From contig JAXIVH010000006.1 in NCBI GenBank assembly GCA_036785325.1, positions 3,343,909-3,407,908 on the forward strand: a DNA stretch of 64,000 nt, given 5' to 3'. Source of the DNA: Urophycis tenuis (taxonomy: Eukaryota; Chordata; Actinopteri; Gadiformes; Phycidae). Positions 38,413-50,262 of the stretch are shown here, piece by piece (the stretch's first letter is position 1; each line of letters starts with the position of its first letter). The position numbers and the translations under genes were made by a program. The notes below the pieces were generated by a model. That model saw only the letters and a list, made by a program, of their open reading frames with translations. It did no database searches and was not told the DNA's origin.

Positions 38413-40065
38413 CACACACAGGAGGAATCAGTCTGCTACACCTGCTGACCTTCATGTTCGCTGCGTGCCATATGTGCTCATCAGAATCTGGAGAGCTCAT
38501 CACAGAGATTTGCCCCTCTTGGGGGTCTGGCTGTGGTATGTATGCCTGGATGTGTGTGTGTGTGTGTGTGTCTGAGTCTGTGTGTGTGTGTGTGTGTGTG
38601 TGTGAGAATGTGTCAAGTGTGGGGTTGATGTGTGTGTCTGTGTGTGTATGTTTATGCATGCATTGTGTATGGGTGGGCGTGTGTGTGTGTTTGTGTGTGT
38701 GTGTGTGGGCCTGTGAGCCAATAGGGTTTCTCTCTGTACAGTGATGCAGTCATGACTGCATCTGCTGTGTAAGTGTGCGTAAGTGACTAAGTGCCCAAGT
38801 ATGCATGCATGTTTGCACTGTTCTCCTTGATTGCGTGTCCGCCTTTCCATCAACCGCCGTGTGTGTGTGTGTGTGTGCATGCATGTGTGTACATTTTCTC
38901 TCACATGTACTGAAACATGTGCGCCTGCCCAGTGCCCAGCTGCAGCTGCGTGTCGAGGCGGCGTTCTCCAGCTCATCTGTGTAAGCGTTCTCCCTCAGAG
39001 TCGCCGATTCTACAAATAGCCACCATAGCATAAACATCTTCCGGGAGAATACTCCGAATGCAGCCTACTGTGTTTCCCCGGGGCTTGTTCTGCCATCACT
39101 CATCACTGGTTACACGAATACTCAGGCTGGAGACAGGTGATCCAAGGTGTTGTCTATCGACAGGGCCGCAGATCGTCCATCCAGGGCCGTGTATTTGTGC
39201 AGCTATAAATGATTAATTCTGGGGTATGTTCGGTAGGCGAGAATTAAGAGAAAGTGCTCGGGGGGTCGGGGGTTGGGGGGGGGAGGGGGGGTGTGGTTGC
39301 ACCGCGGTACCCTGGCGGTCGATCATGTGGAGTGGATGTGGTCCGTAAGCTGCTGGCGCGGGGACACTTCACGTAGCCTTAACGACTGTTTCCTAGCCCA
39401 GACTTTAGCTTGAAGCAAGACGGAGAAGGGCCGGTCGATACACATGCTAGGGGAAAAAGGCCCAAAAGCTATATATAGAGAGTGTGGCCGAGGGAGGGAG
39501 AGGGGGAGGAAGGGGGGAGGGGGGAGGGGGGGGGGGGGGGGCTGGCTCATGGGGTTGTTTCTATTACTGCACCGGTGCAAATATGAACGAGGCGCTATAT
39601 CGAGGACACACGGCCCGTCATGTCCACCGGTATCTCTTTATCCGGGCGTTTGACATCCCGACTCGCTTGTGCCCTCTGCGGGTTGCTGGCTGTCAGCCGG
39701 CCTGATGGTTTTATTGTTCCTGCCGCTCCGCTCCGTCACGCACGGTGACTGCTGCCCCCTTGTGGCTCCCAGGAATACATCACAACGATTGTGATGACTT
39801 TCTTTGCCTCACGTCACTTCCACCGACATCCCCCCCCCCCCCCCCACCCCCCCCCACCCCCATCCCTCCCACCCTCCCCCTCTCCCACCCTCGGCTCTAC
39901 ATTTCCACCCTCCCCCTCCCTCCCTCGCTATCGCTCTCTCCCTTTCTTCTTTCTTCCTCCTCTCTGCCTCTCTGAGGGCAGCGGAGGAAATCTTTTCTGT
40001 CGGGGGAAACAGCATGAATGTATTTATCCATAGTGGACGTCCACACTGCCTGAGATGCATACATG

Positions 40066-40097
<32 letters not shown>

Positions 40098-42042
40098 ATC
40101 CTCTCTCTACCTCTACCTCTCTCCCTCTGTGTAGATAGCCTGGAATGTTACTTTGGCGTCGTGGTGCCATTGTTGCAGTGTCAGTGTACTCCATGAGACT
40201 CCATTGTGGTGATCAGTGTGTTCAGTGTGTGTTCAGTGTGTGTTCAGTGTGTGTCCAGTGTGTGTCCAGTGTGTGTTCAGTGTGTGTTCAGTGTGTGTCC
40301 AGTGTGTGTTCAGTGTGTGTCCAGTGTGTGTTCAGTGTGTGTCCAGTGTGTGTCCAGTGTGTGTCCAGTGTGTGTCCAGTGTGTGTTCAGTGTTTGTCCA
40401 GTGTGTGTCCAGTGTGTGTTCAGTGTGTGTTCAGTGTGTGTCCAGTGTGTGTCCAGTGTGTGTCGAGTGTGTGTTCAGTGTGTATTCAGTGTGTGTTCAG
40501 TGTGTGTCCAGTGTGTGTCCAGTGTGTGTCCAGTGTGTGTTCAGTGTGTGTCCAGTGTGTGTTCAGTGTGTGTCCAGTGTGTGTCCAGTGTGTGTTCAGT
40601 GTGTGTCCAGTGTGTGTTCAGTGTGTGTCCAGTGTGTGTCCAGTGTGTGTCCAGTGTGTGTCGAGTGTGTGTTCAGTGTGTATCCAGTGTGTGTTCAGTG
40701 TGTGTCCAGTGTGTGTCCAGTGTGTGTCCAGTGTGTGTTCAGTGTGTGTCCAGTGTGTGTTCAGTGTGTGTCCAGTGTGTGTCCAGTGTGTGTTCAGTGT
40801 GTGTCCAGTGTGTGTCCAGTGTGTGTCCAGTGTGTGTCCAGTGTGTGTTGAGTGTGTTGGTGTGAAGAGACCCGGTGCTCAGCGAGGCGGCCGGGGTCGG
40901 CGTCTCAGGCGCAGGACGGACATAATTGATGAGCCTCCGCTCTGTAATCCGGATTAGCGGACATTAAAAAAAAGCACCCAACACTGATTCCCTGGAGGAG
41001 GAGAAGGAGGAGGAGGCGGAGGAGGCGGAGGAGGAGGAGGAGGAGGAGAGGAGGAGGGGTGGTGAGGGAGGGGGTGCAGCTGCACCAGGGCTCCCTGGCT
41101 AATCTCCCCATGGATCAGCAGCCCCCTGTCTGGCTGGAGAGGAGCCATAGACGGGCCGAGAGAGACAGACAGGAGGATAAATACACAGACGGATGCCGGG
41201 CTGGACAGACAGCGAGACAAGGCAAACAAACACAGATGTAGAGCAGAGCTGTTTTCAAGTCGCTGGGTCCAAAAGGCAGACAGAAACACAGGCCAACAGA
41301 CGAAAGGAGTGACAGGAGGATATAGGAAGCGACACACGCGTGATTACAGGAAGACATGCTGAGCGACGAGCGGGCCATCGGCACCTCATGGACCATCAGA
41401 TCACAGCGTAGCCCGGCCAATTACTACTGTTGCTCTGGGGGGTGGGGTTGGGTGTGGGGGGGGGGGGGGGGGGGCGGAGGGAGGGGGCGGGGGGGACAAG
41501 TGCACAGCATTTGCATGCATGCGCTGACCCTATGTTAGCGAGTCACAGCCCAGGTGCATCCATTAGTGCCTGGATGCGAGAGACGCGTTAGCATGGTTTG
41601 CTGAGCCTTGAGTTGGCTGACTGAACAAAGCAGGGCTGCCTTCTCCAGCTCATGTTTATTTTCTCCCAACGAGTCCCATCATCCTGCTCCTAAACAGCCG
41701 CGTTGAAGGATTTGCCATTTAAAACCCCTGCCTCGCTTCTAGAATTAATTCCATGCAACTGTTAGCGTTTGCTGTTGTGTTTTATTCATGGTCACTATAG
41801 GTGACACTGATTGAGTGCTCAAATGATGCATGTGAATGGACGGGTGCCTGCCTGTGTGTGTGTGTGTCTGTGTGTTTGTTAGTGTGCACATCAATTTGTC
41901 TGCTTGTGAATGTATGGAGGATTCTTCATGCAGGTGAAGTTTGTGTTTAGCCTCTGTGTGTGTGTGTATATATATATATAGAGCACATGAGAGAGAGAGC
42001 GAGAGACATATATATATATGTGTGTGTGTGCATATTATGGGT

Positions 42043-42098
<56 letters not shown>

Positions 42099-42247
42099 GT
42101 TCAGGAGGAGCTGGGGGGCAGATTGTTATTAAGTCAGAGGGCTGAAGAGGCTGTGGCCCCAGGCAGCCGGGGTGAAGGCACCAGGGAAACCTGAGGCCTG
42201 TGAGAAGAACTCAACCCAGCCTGACTGTCACACACACACACACACAC

Positions 42248-42298
<51 letters not shown>

Positions 42299-42957
42299 CA
42301 CACGCAAACACCCGTTGCTGAATCAAAGTTCACAACCCACACCCACTCTAACACTTTTCTTAACACCCCCACCCCTCTCTCTCTCTCGAGTGCTCTCTCT
42401 CACCTTCTTTCTTTCTCTATGTCTCTCGCTCTCTCTCTCACGTGCTCTCTCTCTATGACTCTCGCTCTCTCTCTCTCTCTCTCATGTGCTCTCTCTCTAT
42501 GACTCTCGCTCTCTCTCTCTCTCTCACGTGCTCTCTCTCTATGACTCTCGCTCTCTCTCTCTCTCTCTCTCACATGCTCTCTCTCTCTCTCTCCATGTCT
42601 CTCGCCCTCCTCCGTGAGCAGGCCACAGTACAGGCGCCACCCGTGCTTTCAACAACAGTCGTGCTAGCGCTGTGCACAGTGGCTACGGCCTCACAGGGTA
42701 TCTGGCCATTATTGACACCTTCTGGAGGAACACACACATCATCATCATCATCATCATCACATGCCAGGAAACACTCGTGCTGCTGCTGCAGCAGCGGGGG
42801 CCAGAGTGGAGCTGGACGTGAAGCCCAGCGGCAGCACGACATGAGGGGTTGAGAGGCAGGCTGGAGCTCTGAACTGATGTTCACACATCCACGTACGAGT
42901 GGCTAGGTGTCTAGTCGCTGCTGCTTCCTGTACATCTGAGAACTGCTTCCTGTGCGC

Positions 42958-42993
<36 letters not shown>

Positions 42994-43278
42994 GTGGGTG
43001 TGTGTGTGTGGGTGAAGGCGTGCTTCTATGCATACTCACACAGTTATACTTAGTATCTGTGTGTGTGTGTGTGTGTGTGTGTACATGGTCACACAGCTAT
43101 AGATATACACAGAAGCTATAGTGTATCAAATTGTATTAACATGTGTGTGTTTGTGTGTGTACTTGGTCACACAGCTATATTTTAGCTATGATTGTATCAA
43201 ATTGTGCAAATGTGTGTTTGTCTGTGTGCATGGGTACACAGCATACACACAGAAGCTATAGTGTATCAAATTGTATTA

Positions 43279-43316
<38 letters not shown>

Positions 43317-44675
43317 CAGTGCCAACGCGGTGAGCAGTCGGGACGGCCTGGACACGGAGACGGGCACCGAGTCCCTCCTGAGCCACCGGCGGGAGCGCGA
43401 GCGGGCGCGGCGGCGAGCACGAGAGACAGAGAGTGAGTGAGACTGGTGGGGGAGCGGCCCCTCTGGTAACACAGGGACCAGGTCTGGTAACACAGGGACC
43501 AGGTCTGGTAACACAGGGACCAGGTCTGGTAACACAGGGACCAGGTCTGGAAACAAAGGGACCAGGTCTGGTAACACAGGGACCAGGTCTGGAAACAAAG
43601 GGACCAGGTCTGGTAACACAGGGACCAGGTCTGGAAACAAAGGGACCAGGTCTGGTAACACAGGGACCAGGTCTGGTAACACAGGGACCAGGTCTGGAAA
43701 CAAAGGGACCAGGTCTGGTAACACAGGGGCCAGGTCTGGTAACACAGGGACCAGGTCTGGAAACACAGGGACCAGGTCTGGTAACACAGGGACCAGGTCT
43801 GGTAACACAGGGACCAGGTCTGGCAACACAGGGACCAGGTCCGGTAACACAGGGACTCCTCTGGTAACACAGGGCCCAGGTCTGGTAACACAGGGACCAG
43901 GTCTGGTAACACAGGGGCCCGGTCTGGCAACACAGGGACCAGGTCTGGTAACACAGGGACCAGGTCTGGTAACACAGGGACCAGGTCTGGTAACACAGGG
44001 ACCAGGTCTGGAAACATGACGGGCCGGGTCTGGAAAGGCAATTATCTTGTCATTTCCACATTATCACATTTCACCGGGCCAGGACATACTTTCCTGATTA
44101 CCCCTCTGGCTCTGTTCACTCAACCCAAAACGTGGAGCAGACGGCCACAGAAAGGACAAGCAGGGGGCCTGTGTCCCAATGCACCTCCGTGGGAGATGGG
44201 AGACACGCATGGCTGTCTAATGCCTGCCATCGCTAATGCCCGGCCGCCGCAAGTCGACCCGTTACCAGAATCTTTGGCCGAGTGACTGGGAATATTTAGC
44301 AGAAAATCATTTGGGTTCGGAAGCTGTTCATTGATTTAACTGCTGCTTACGTGGGATAACCTAATCTTAAAGACTGCAGACGGGATCGCAGACAAGGCTA
44401 ATTGTTGCTAATTGGAAATATGTTCTGCCGTGTTTGTTTTTGGGGGCTGTGGTGCTGTGGAAGCTCTTGGAGTAGCCCAGTGCAGACTACAGACTTTATG
44501 TGTGTATGTTGAGTTCTTTCAATGTGGGCTCAAAAACATGGAAAATGATGGGCGGGGTTGAGGTGCCACAAAGTAACTATCCAGATGCCTCCGGCTCCTG
44601 GTGTCTGAAACACGTCCTCTCTCCACAGCTCTTCCCTATCTCTCTCTCGTTCTCTCTCTCTCCCTATCTCCCTGT

Positions 44676-44737
<62 letters not shown>

Positions 44738-44739
44738 GT

Positions 44740-44785
<46 letters not shown>

Positions 44786-45486
44786 ACTACCCATCTCCCT
44801 ACCATCTACCTCCCTCCATTGTGTCCTGCCCCCCCCCATCTCTTCTCAGGCTCCAGTGCTAAAGTCTAATGAATGGCCGCCGTTTGAGTCCCACTGCAGA
44901 GCCAACTAGCCAAATGTGTTAAGGGCCTTGTTATTAGCATCTAAATGATTTCCGTTGTCGCCATTAGGCCTCATCATGATGGGCGCGGTCTCGTCAATGT
45001 CTGTGCTTTTCGGGCTCTTAATTCGGCGCGGGGTGGGTTGAACGCAGCCCTATTGATCCAACCTCAATAGGCTTCAATGAGTATGAATGTGTTCTATGGG
45101 TTTGTTGCTTCCTTGATAATACTGCTTAATCAACACCCTCCGCCTGCATGTTAATTTGGCCTCACAACACCGAATAGGTGTTATTGCTACTATCAAAGGG
45201 AAAAAGGCCATGTGTGTGTGTGTGTGTGTGTGTCTCGTCCTGTGCACAGCACACACACAGACACACACACACACACAATGCACATGGTCTTTACTTGTCT
45301 TTGTCCCTTTATTGTTCCATTAATTTTTCGTCTTCATTCTCTCTCTCTCTCTCTCTCTCGTCCCGTCACTTGTTCATTAGCTCTAATTGAGTGAGGGGAA
45401 GGGGGGGGGGCGAGGGGGGGAGGAGAGGGGGGAGGCGGGTAACAGAGCCCGCGTGTGTCGTTTGGTTAACGCGTGCTTTGATGCCT

Positions 45487-45520
<34 letters not shown>

Positions 45521-45977
45521 GGGGGCCCGGGCCCAGTCCACCGGGCCTCCTAACACAATCTCAATCCATCTGGCGGTGCTTGTATTGGTTTAGCCGGCCG
45601 CTGTATTGCGTTGCGGTCACGTAGCACGCCGTTGCCCGTCACCCACCCCCCGCGCTGCTCTCTTAAAGCAACAGGACCCCGCCGCCTGCAGCGGAACAGA
45701 CAGGAAATTCCCCGTGTCACTCTATACACTGGAAGTACAGGTGATTCAGGGCCCCCCGGTGTGAAGGAGAGGTGTCTCAGAGCACGCAGAGTGACGCCTC
45801 CTGAATTCAGAGTGCTCCGCCGTGGGTAAAATGTACCCCCCACTCCCCCCCTCCTCCCCCCTTTCTCTCCTTTCTGCTGCGCTTGTCTGGGTGAGGATAA
45901 ATAATGCAGTGGTGGCTTGACAGAATGCAGAGGGCTGGCAGGTGTAGGACCCTGAGGGCAGCGTGTGTGCATGTGCG

Positions 45978-46055
<78 letters not shown>

Positions 46056-46770
46056 TGTAGGACCCTGAGGGCAGCGTGTGTGCATGTTCGTGTGTGCGTG
46101 TGTGTGTGTGTGTGCGCGTGTGTGTGTGTGTGTGTGTGTGAGGGGGTGGGCGGGGGTGGCAGGACAGGGTTTGGTTCATTGGGCCTCAGGGCCTGTTTAA
46201 TTTTTGTAACCTTAACCCCTTTTTTTTTTTTTTTTTTTTGGCCTAAGTTTGCCTCCTCATGCTCCGTGGGGGTGGGATCCTGCTTGTGGAGAACGCGGTG
46301 TGCTCACATTGTGTTGGAAGGCTCCCGTCGTGTTCACTCACTGCTCTTACTCACTGCTTCTGGACGCCACAAAGGAAGAGGACAGAAATACATGAACCAA
46401 TGGATTTTGGGCAACGTGTTCTTTGACGACGCCGCTGAAGGGAATTTTTTATCACTCGTATGATATAGAATGATATATTGAGTTATAGTGATATTTTTGT
46501 ATCATTTTCTAATTGTTTATTCCTGATTTCTATCTTATTTAGTGTAGTCATGGGTCACAAACGACGCAGCGTGATTCTCAGTAAGCCCATCTCTGGGTGT
46601 TCTCTCTCTCGCTAAATCCCATCATGTGATTGGTCAGAGACGGATTATCAGATGTACCACATCTGCCCCGGGAAGAGAGGGAGGGGACAGAGGCAGTACC
46701 TTTCACACACTCCCAGATTGCTCACTTCTCTGTGTGTGTTGGATGAAGGGCACCCCGTCTGCCGTGGCAG

Positions 46771-46869
<99 letters not shown>

Positions 46870-48142
46870 AGAGATAGTGATGAGAGAATTTGTTAGGTTG
46901 TGTTATTGTAGCTTACATGTTTGGGTTTATAATAGATACGCTACCTTCATGTTCTGCCATTCATATTAGTTAACTGCAGAATTGCTTTGGCTTTGTAGCA
47001 CCTTGATCAAATTAGTGTTTTTTTGTTTTATTCATAATGACATCATTCTTGTTATCGCGAGTTTTTCAAAGAGGTTATGTAGTTAATTGAATATGTTGTA
47101 TCATTTGAGGATCTGGTCTATGATGGACCTTTTGAAGTTCATCTGATAATCTGATTTGTCTGATGTAGATGAACCATGCTAGATATTGCAAACTGAGAGC
47201 CCGTATCTCACATCTTTGTCTCATCTGCAATAGCACAGTGTTGTAGTAAAGACTTGTGCTAATGTCAACGGTACATTTTGGGTTTTTCGCTACCTACACA
47301 GTACGTGCACCGCCGTCTACCTGCCTGACGGGTCTTTATCCAGTTTAGCGCGGCCTGCGTTGGGTCTGACAGCGCTAAGCTAGCGGGCGGACGCAGCCCG
47401 GGGCACCAACACACTCGACTCGGCAGCACAAAGACCAAGGCAGCCCGGGCCCCGGCACACGCTCTGCAGCCGCTCAGATCTTCAAGTCAAGCCTCTCAGA
47501 ACACAGTTTCTCAGAACACCTGCCCTGACGGGGTCCCGGGAGCGCCGTGCACGCTCGTCTGCGTCGTGCACGCTCGTCTGCGTCGTGCACGCCCACGCTC
47601 ACACGTGTGCTTCTCGTTGTACGCCTGAGAGGCGCGTCGGCGGCGGCGGCGATGGGGGCGACCACGCTGCTGGAATGTTTGACGTGCTCGCGGCAAACGC
47701 GCACCTTGCCCCGCCCACTTCGCCTCCGCACAAGAGCCTTCCGGCGAATCCGCTGTCACCCCGAGACAGCCCCGCCCCCCCGGCGCTGTATGTATGCAGA
47801 TGAGTGTGGGCGTGTGGGGGTGGGCCGGCCCTGGTTAGCGTCGTTGACGTCTCGTGTGTGTTTGCACACAAAAGAGGTCACCTGAGGTGCAGCACTTAGC
47901 AGGCGCTGTACATTGTTGTTGCTGTGTAGTTTCACGCTGCAACACGTCATTCTGAATCCCAGATGACACTTGACACATTCACATTTGTATTTCCTTGATC
48001 TTTTGCTTGAATTGAATAACAAGTTGAATATATTTGCAAGGAATGAAATTTGTCTCATGATGGATTCACACTTTAAGTATATCATGTTTTAACAGCTAAC
48101 AACCCTTGAACAGTTAAAACAGAAGAAAGCTTCTGCTGCTGC

Positions 48143-48188
<46 letters not shown>

Positions 48189-50221
48189 AAAGCTAACGTT
48201 ATCATCATCATCATCATCATCTTAATCATCATCCTCTTCATGGAGGTCCTCCTCCAGCCGTGGTCTGAGGGTGAGCTAACAGCCGTCTCCCCCTCTCCCC
48301 TCTGCTCCTCCTCCTCCTCCCTCCAGTCCCGCGCATCAACGGCCACTCCAAGTCGGAGCGTGCGGCGAGGGACTCGGCCATGGGCTGCGACAGCGCCTCG
48401 GTCATGAGCAGCGAGCTGGAGTCCAGCTCCTTCGTGGACAGCGAGGAAGACGAGGACGCCAGCAGGTACCGCGCTGCGCTCGAGCACCTCTGTGTTGTTG
48501 TTGGCCGTGTGACGGTGGGGTGCGGTGAGTGACGCATTTCCTTCCTTCCTCTCTCTCTCTCTCTCTCTCTCTCCTCTCTGTCTCTACCCTCAACCTCTTG
48601 TTGCTGTTGATGTCACCGTGCACGTTCCCCCCCCCCCCCCCCCCCCCCACTGTGCAGACTGAGCAGCTCCACGGAGCAGAGCTCTTCCTCCCAGCTGATG
48701 CGCAGACACAAGCGGCGCCGACGGAGGCACAAAGTGGCCAAAATAGACCGGGTGAGCAGCCCCCCCCCCCCCCCCCCCCCCCCCTCCATGTGAGGTCACC
48801 GGGAGCCAATCAGAAGGCGTCCTTTTTTGATTGATTGGTTGCAATTTTCGTTCACTCACAAAAGCAATCACTTTTTTAATGTGTAGCAGCAAAGTGATAT
48901 GGTGCAGCAGCATCATTTTCTTTCTAGGTGGTTGGTGTAGCTTAGCATAGCATGTGGATGTCATGAAATGATGGATAATGTGGTGATATTAGTTATTGTA
49001 ATTGCTTATTGATGAGTTTTTATGAATTACAAATTCATAAAAGGTTGAATAGCATACTGAGGGCCTCCTGCTACCGCAGGCGTCACCACACAAGAGTCAA
49101 TGTCTCCTCTCTCTGTGTCTCCTCTCTCTCTGTCTCCTCTCTCTCTCTGTCTCCTCTCGCTGTGTCTCCTCCCTCTCTGTCTCCTCTCTCTGTGTCTCCT
49201 CTCTCTGTGTCTCCCCTGTGTCTCTTCTCTGTGTCTCCTCTCTCTCTGTCTCCTCTCTCTCTCTGTCTCCTCTCTCTCTGTCTCCTCTCTCTCTCTGTCT
49301 CCTCTCTCTGTCTCCTCTCTCTGTCTCCTCTCTGTTTCCTCTCTCTGTGTCTCCTCTCTGTCTCCTCTCTCTGTCTCCTCTCTCTCTCTGTCTCCTCTCT
49401 CTGTCTCCTCTCTGTCTCCTCTCTCTGTCTCCTCTCTCTGTCTCCTCTCTGTTTCCTCTCTCTGTGTCTCCTCTCTGTCTCCTCTCTCTGTCTCCTCTCT
49501 CTGTCTCCTCTCTGTTTCCTCTCTCTGTGTCTCCTCTCTGTCTCCTCTCTCTGTGTCTCCTCTCTGTCTCCTCTCTGTGTCTCCTCTCTCTGTGTCTCCT
49601 CTCTGTCTCCTCTCTCTGTCTCCTCTCTCTGTGTCTCCTCTCTCTGTCTCCTCTCTCTGTGTCTCCTCTCTGTCTCCTCTCTCTGTGTCTCCTCTCTGTC
49701 TCCTCTCTCTGTCTCCTCTCTCTGTGTCTCCTCTCTGTCTCCTCTCTCTGTGTCTCCTCTCTGTCTCCTCTCTCTGTGTCTCCTCTCTCTGTCTCCTCTC
49801 TCTGTGTCTCCTCTCTCTGTGTCTCCCCTCTCTGTCTCCCCTTTCTGTCTCCCCTTTCTGTCTCTCCTCTCTGGGTCTCCTTCCAGTCCTCGTCGTTCAG
49901 CAGCATCACAGACTCCACGATGAGCCTCAACATCATCACTGTGACCCTCAACATGGGTATGAGCGCCACATGTTACTCACCTCACATCATCTGTCCCGGA
50001 AACTGTTGAGCAATCAATAGGGTTTTTAATGGATTTTTTTGTAATATTACATGTGTTACAATTAAATGTGTTTAATGTAATGAAGTAGAAAACTATAAGA
50101 AAACTATAAGCTATAACTTAACTATAACTATAAAACTAACAATATGCGATTCACGTACTGCTAAGCTCCTTCCTCGAACCTGCCTGTCAGTTTGTGACAC
50201 TGGCTCACTGTCTGTGGTCTC

Positions 50222-50262
<41 letters not shown>

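Larger units (their letters stand above)
38298..43319 (+). other. dvl1 intron 3, (AC)n at the 5' end and (GT)n at the 3' end
   Basis: A 5.0-kb intron rich in simple repeats and G/C runs, including the 11-bp minisatellite at 40214-40857. It starts with an (AC)n/(ACGC)n tract (38304-38420) six bases after the donor. It ends with (TG)n (43282-43314) five bases before the acceptor AG. No ORF within it is credible. Confidence 0.75.

Noticed and set aside
40145..40957. 270-codon ORF of Cys/Val/Ser repeats on +
   Set aside because: It is the translation of an 11-bp minisatellite that is open in all three frames. It lies in dvl1 intron 3 and shows no coding features.
43266..44041. ORFs of 144-241 codons with VTQGPGL or LPDLVPV heptads
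   Set aside because: The 21-bp minisatellite has a length divisible by three, so frames stay open by construction. No start context, domain or splice signal supports a gene.
49009..50020. Four overlapping ORFs of about 260-306 codons on both strands
   Set aside because: All are readings of the CT-rich minisatellite before dvl1 exon 7. Ser/Leu and Arg/Glu repeats on opposite strands are expected of it.
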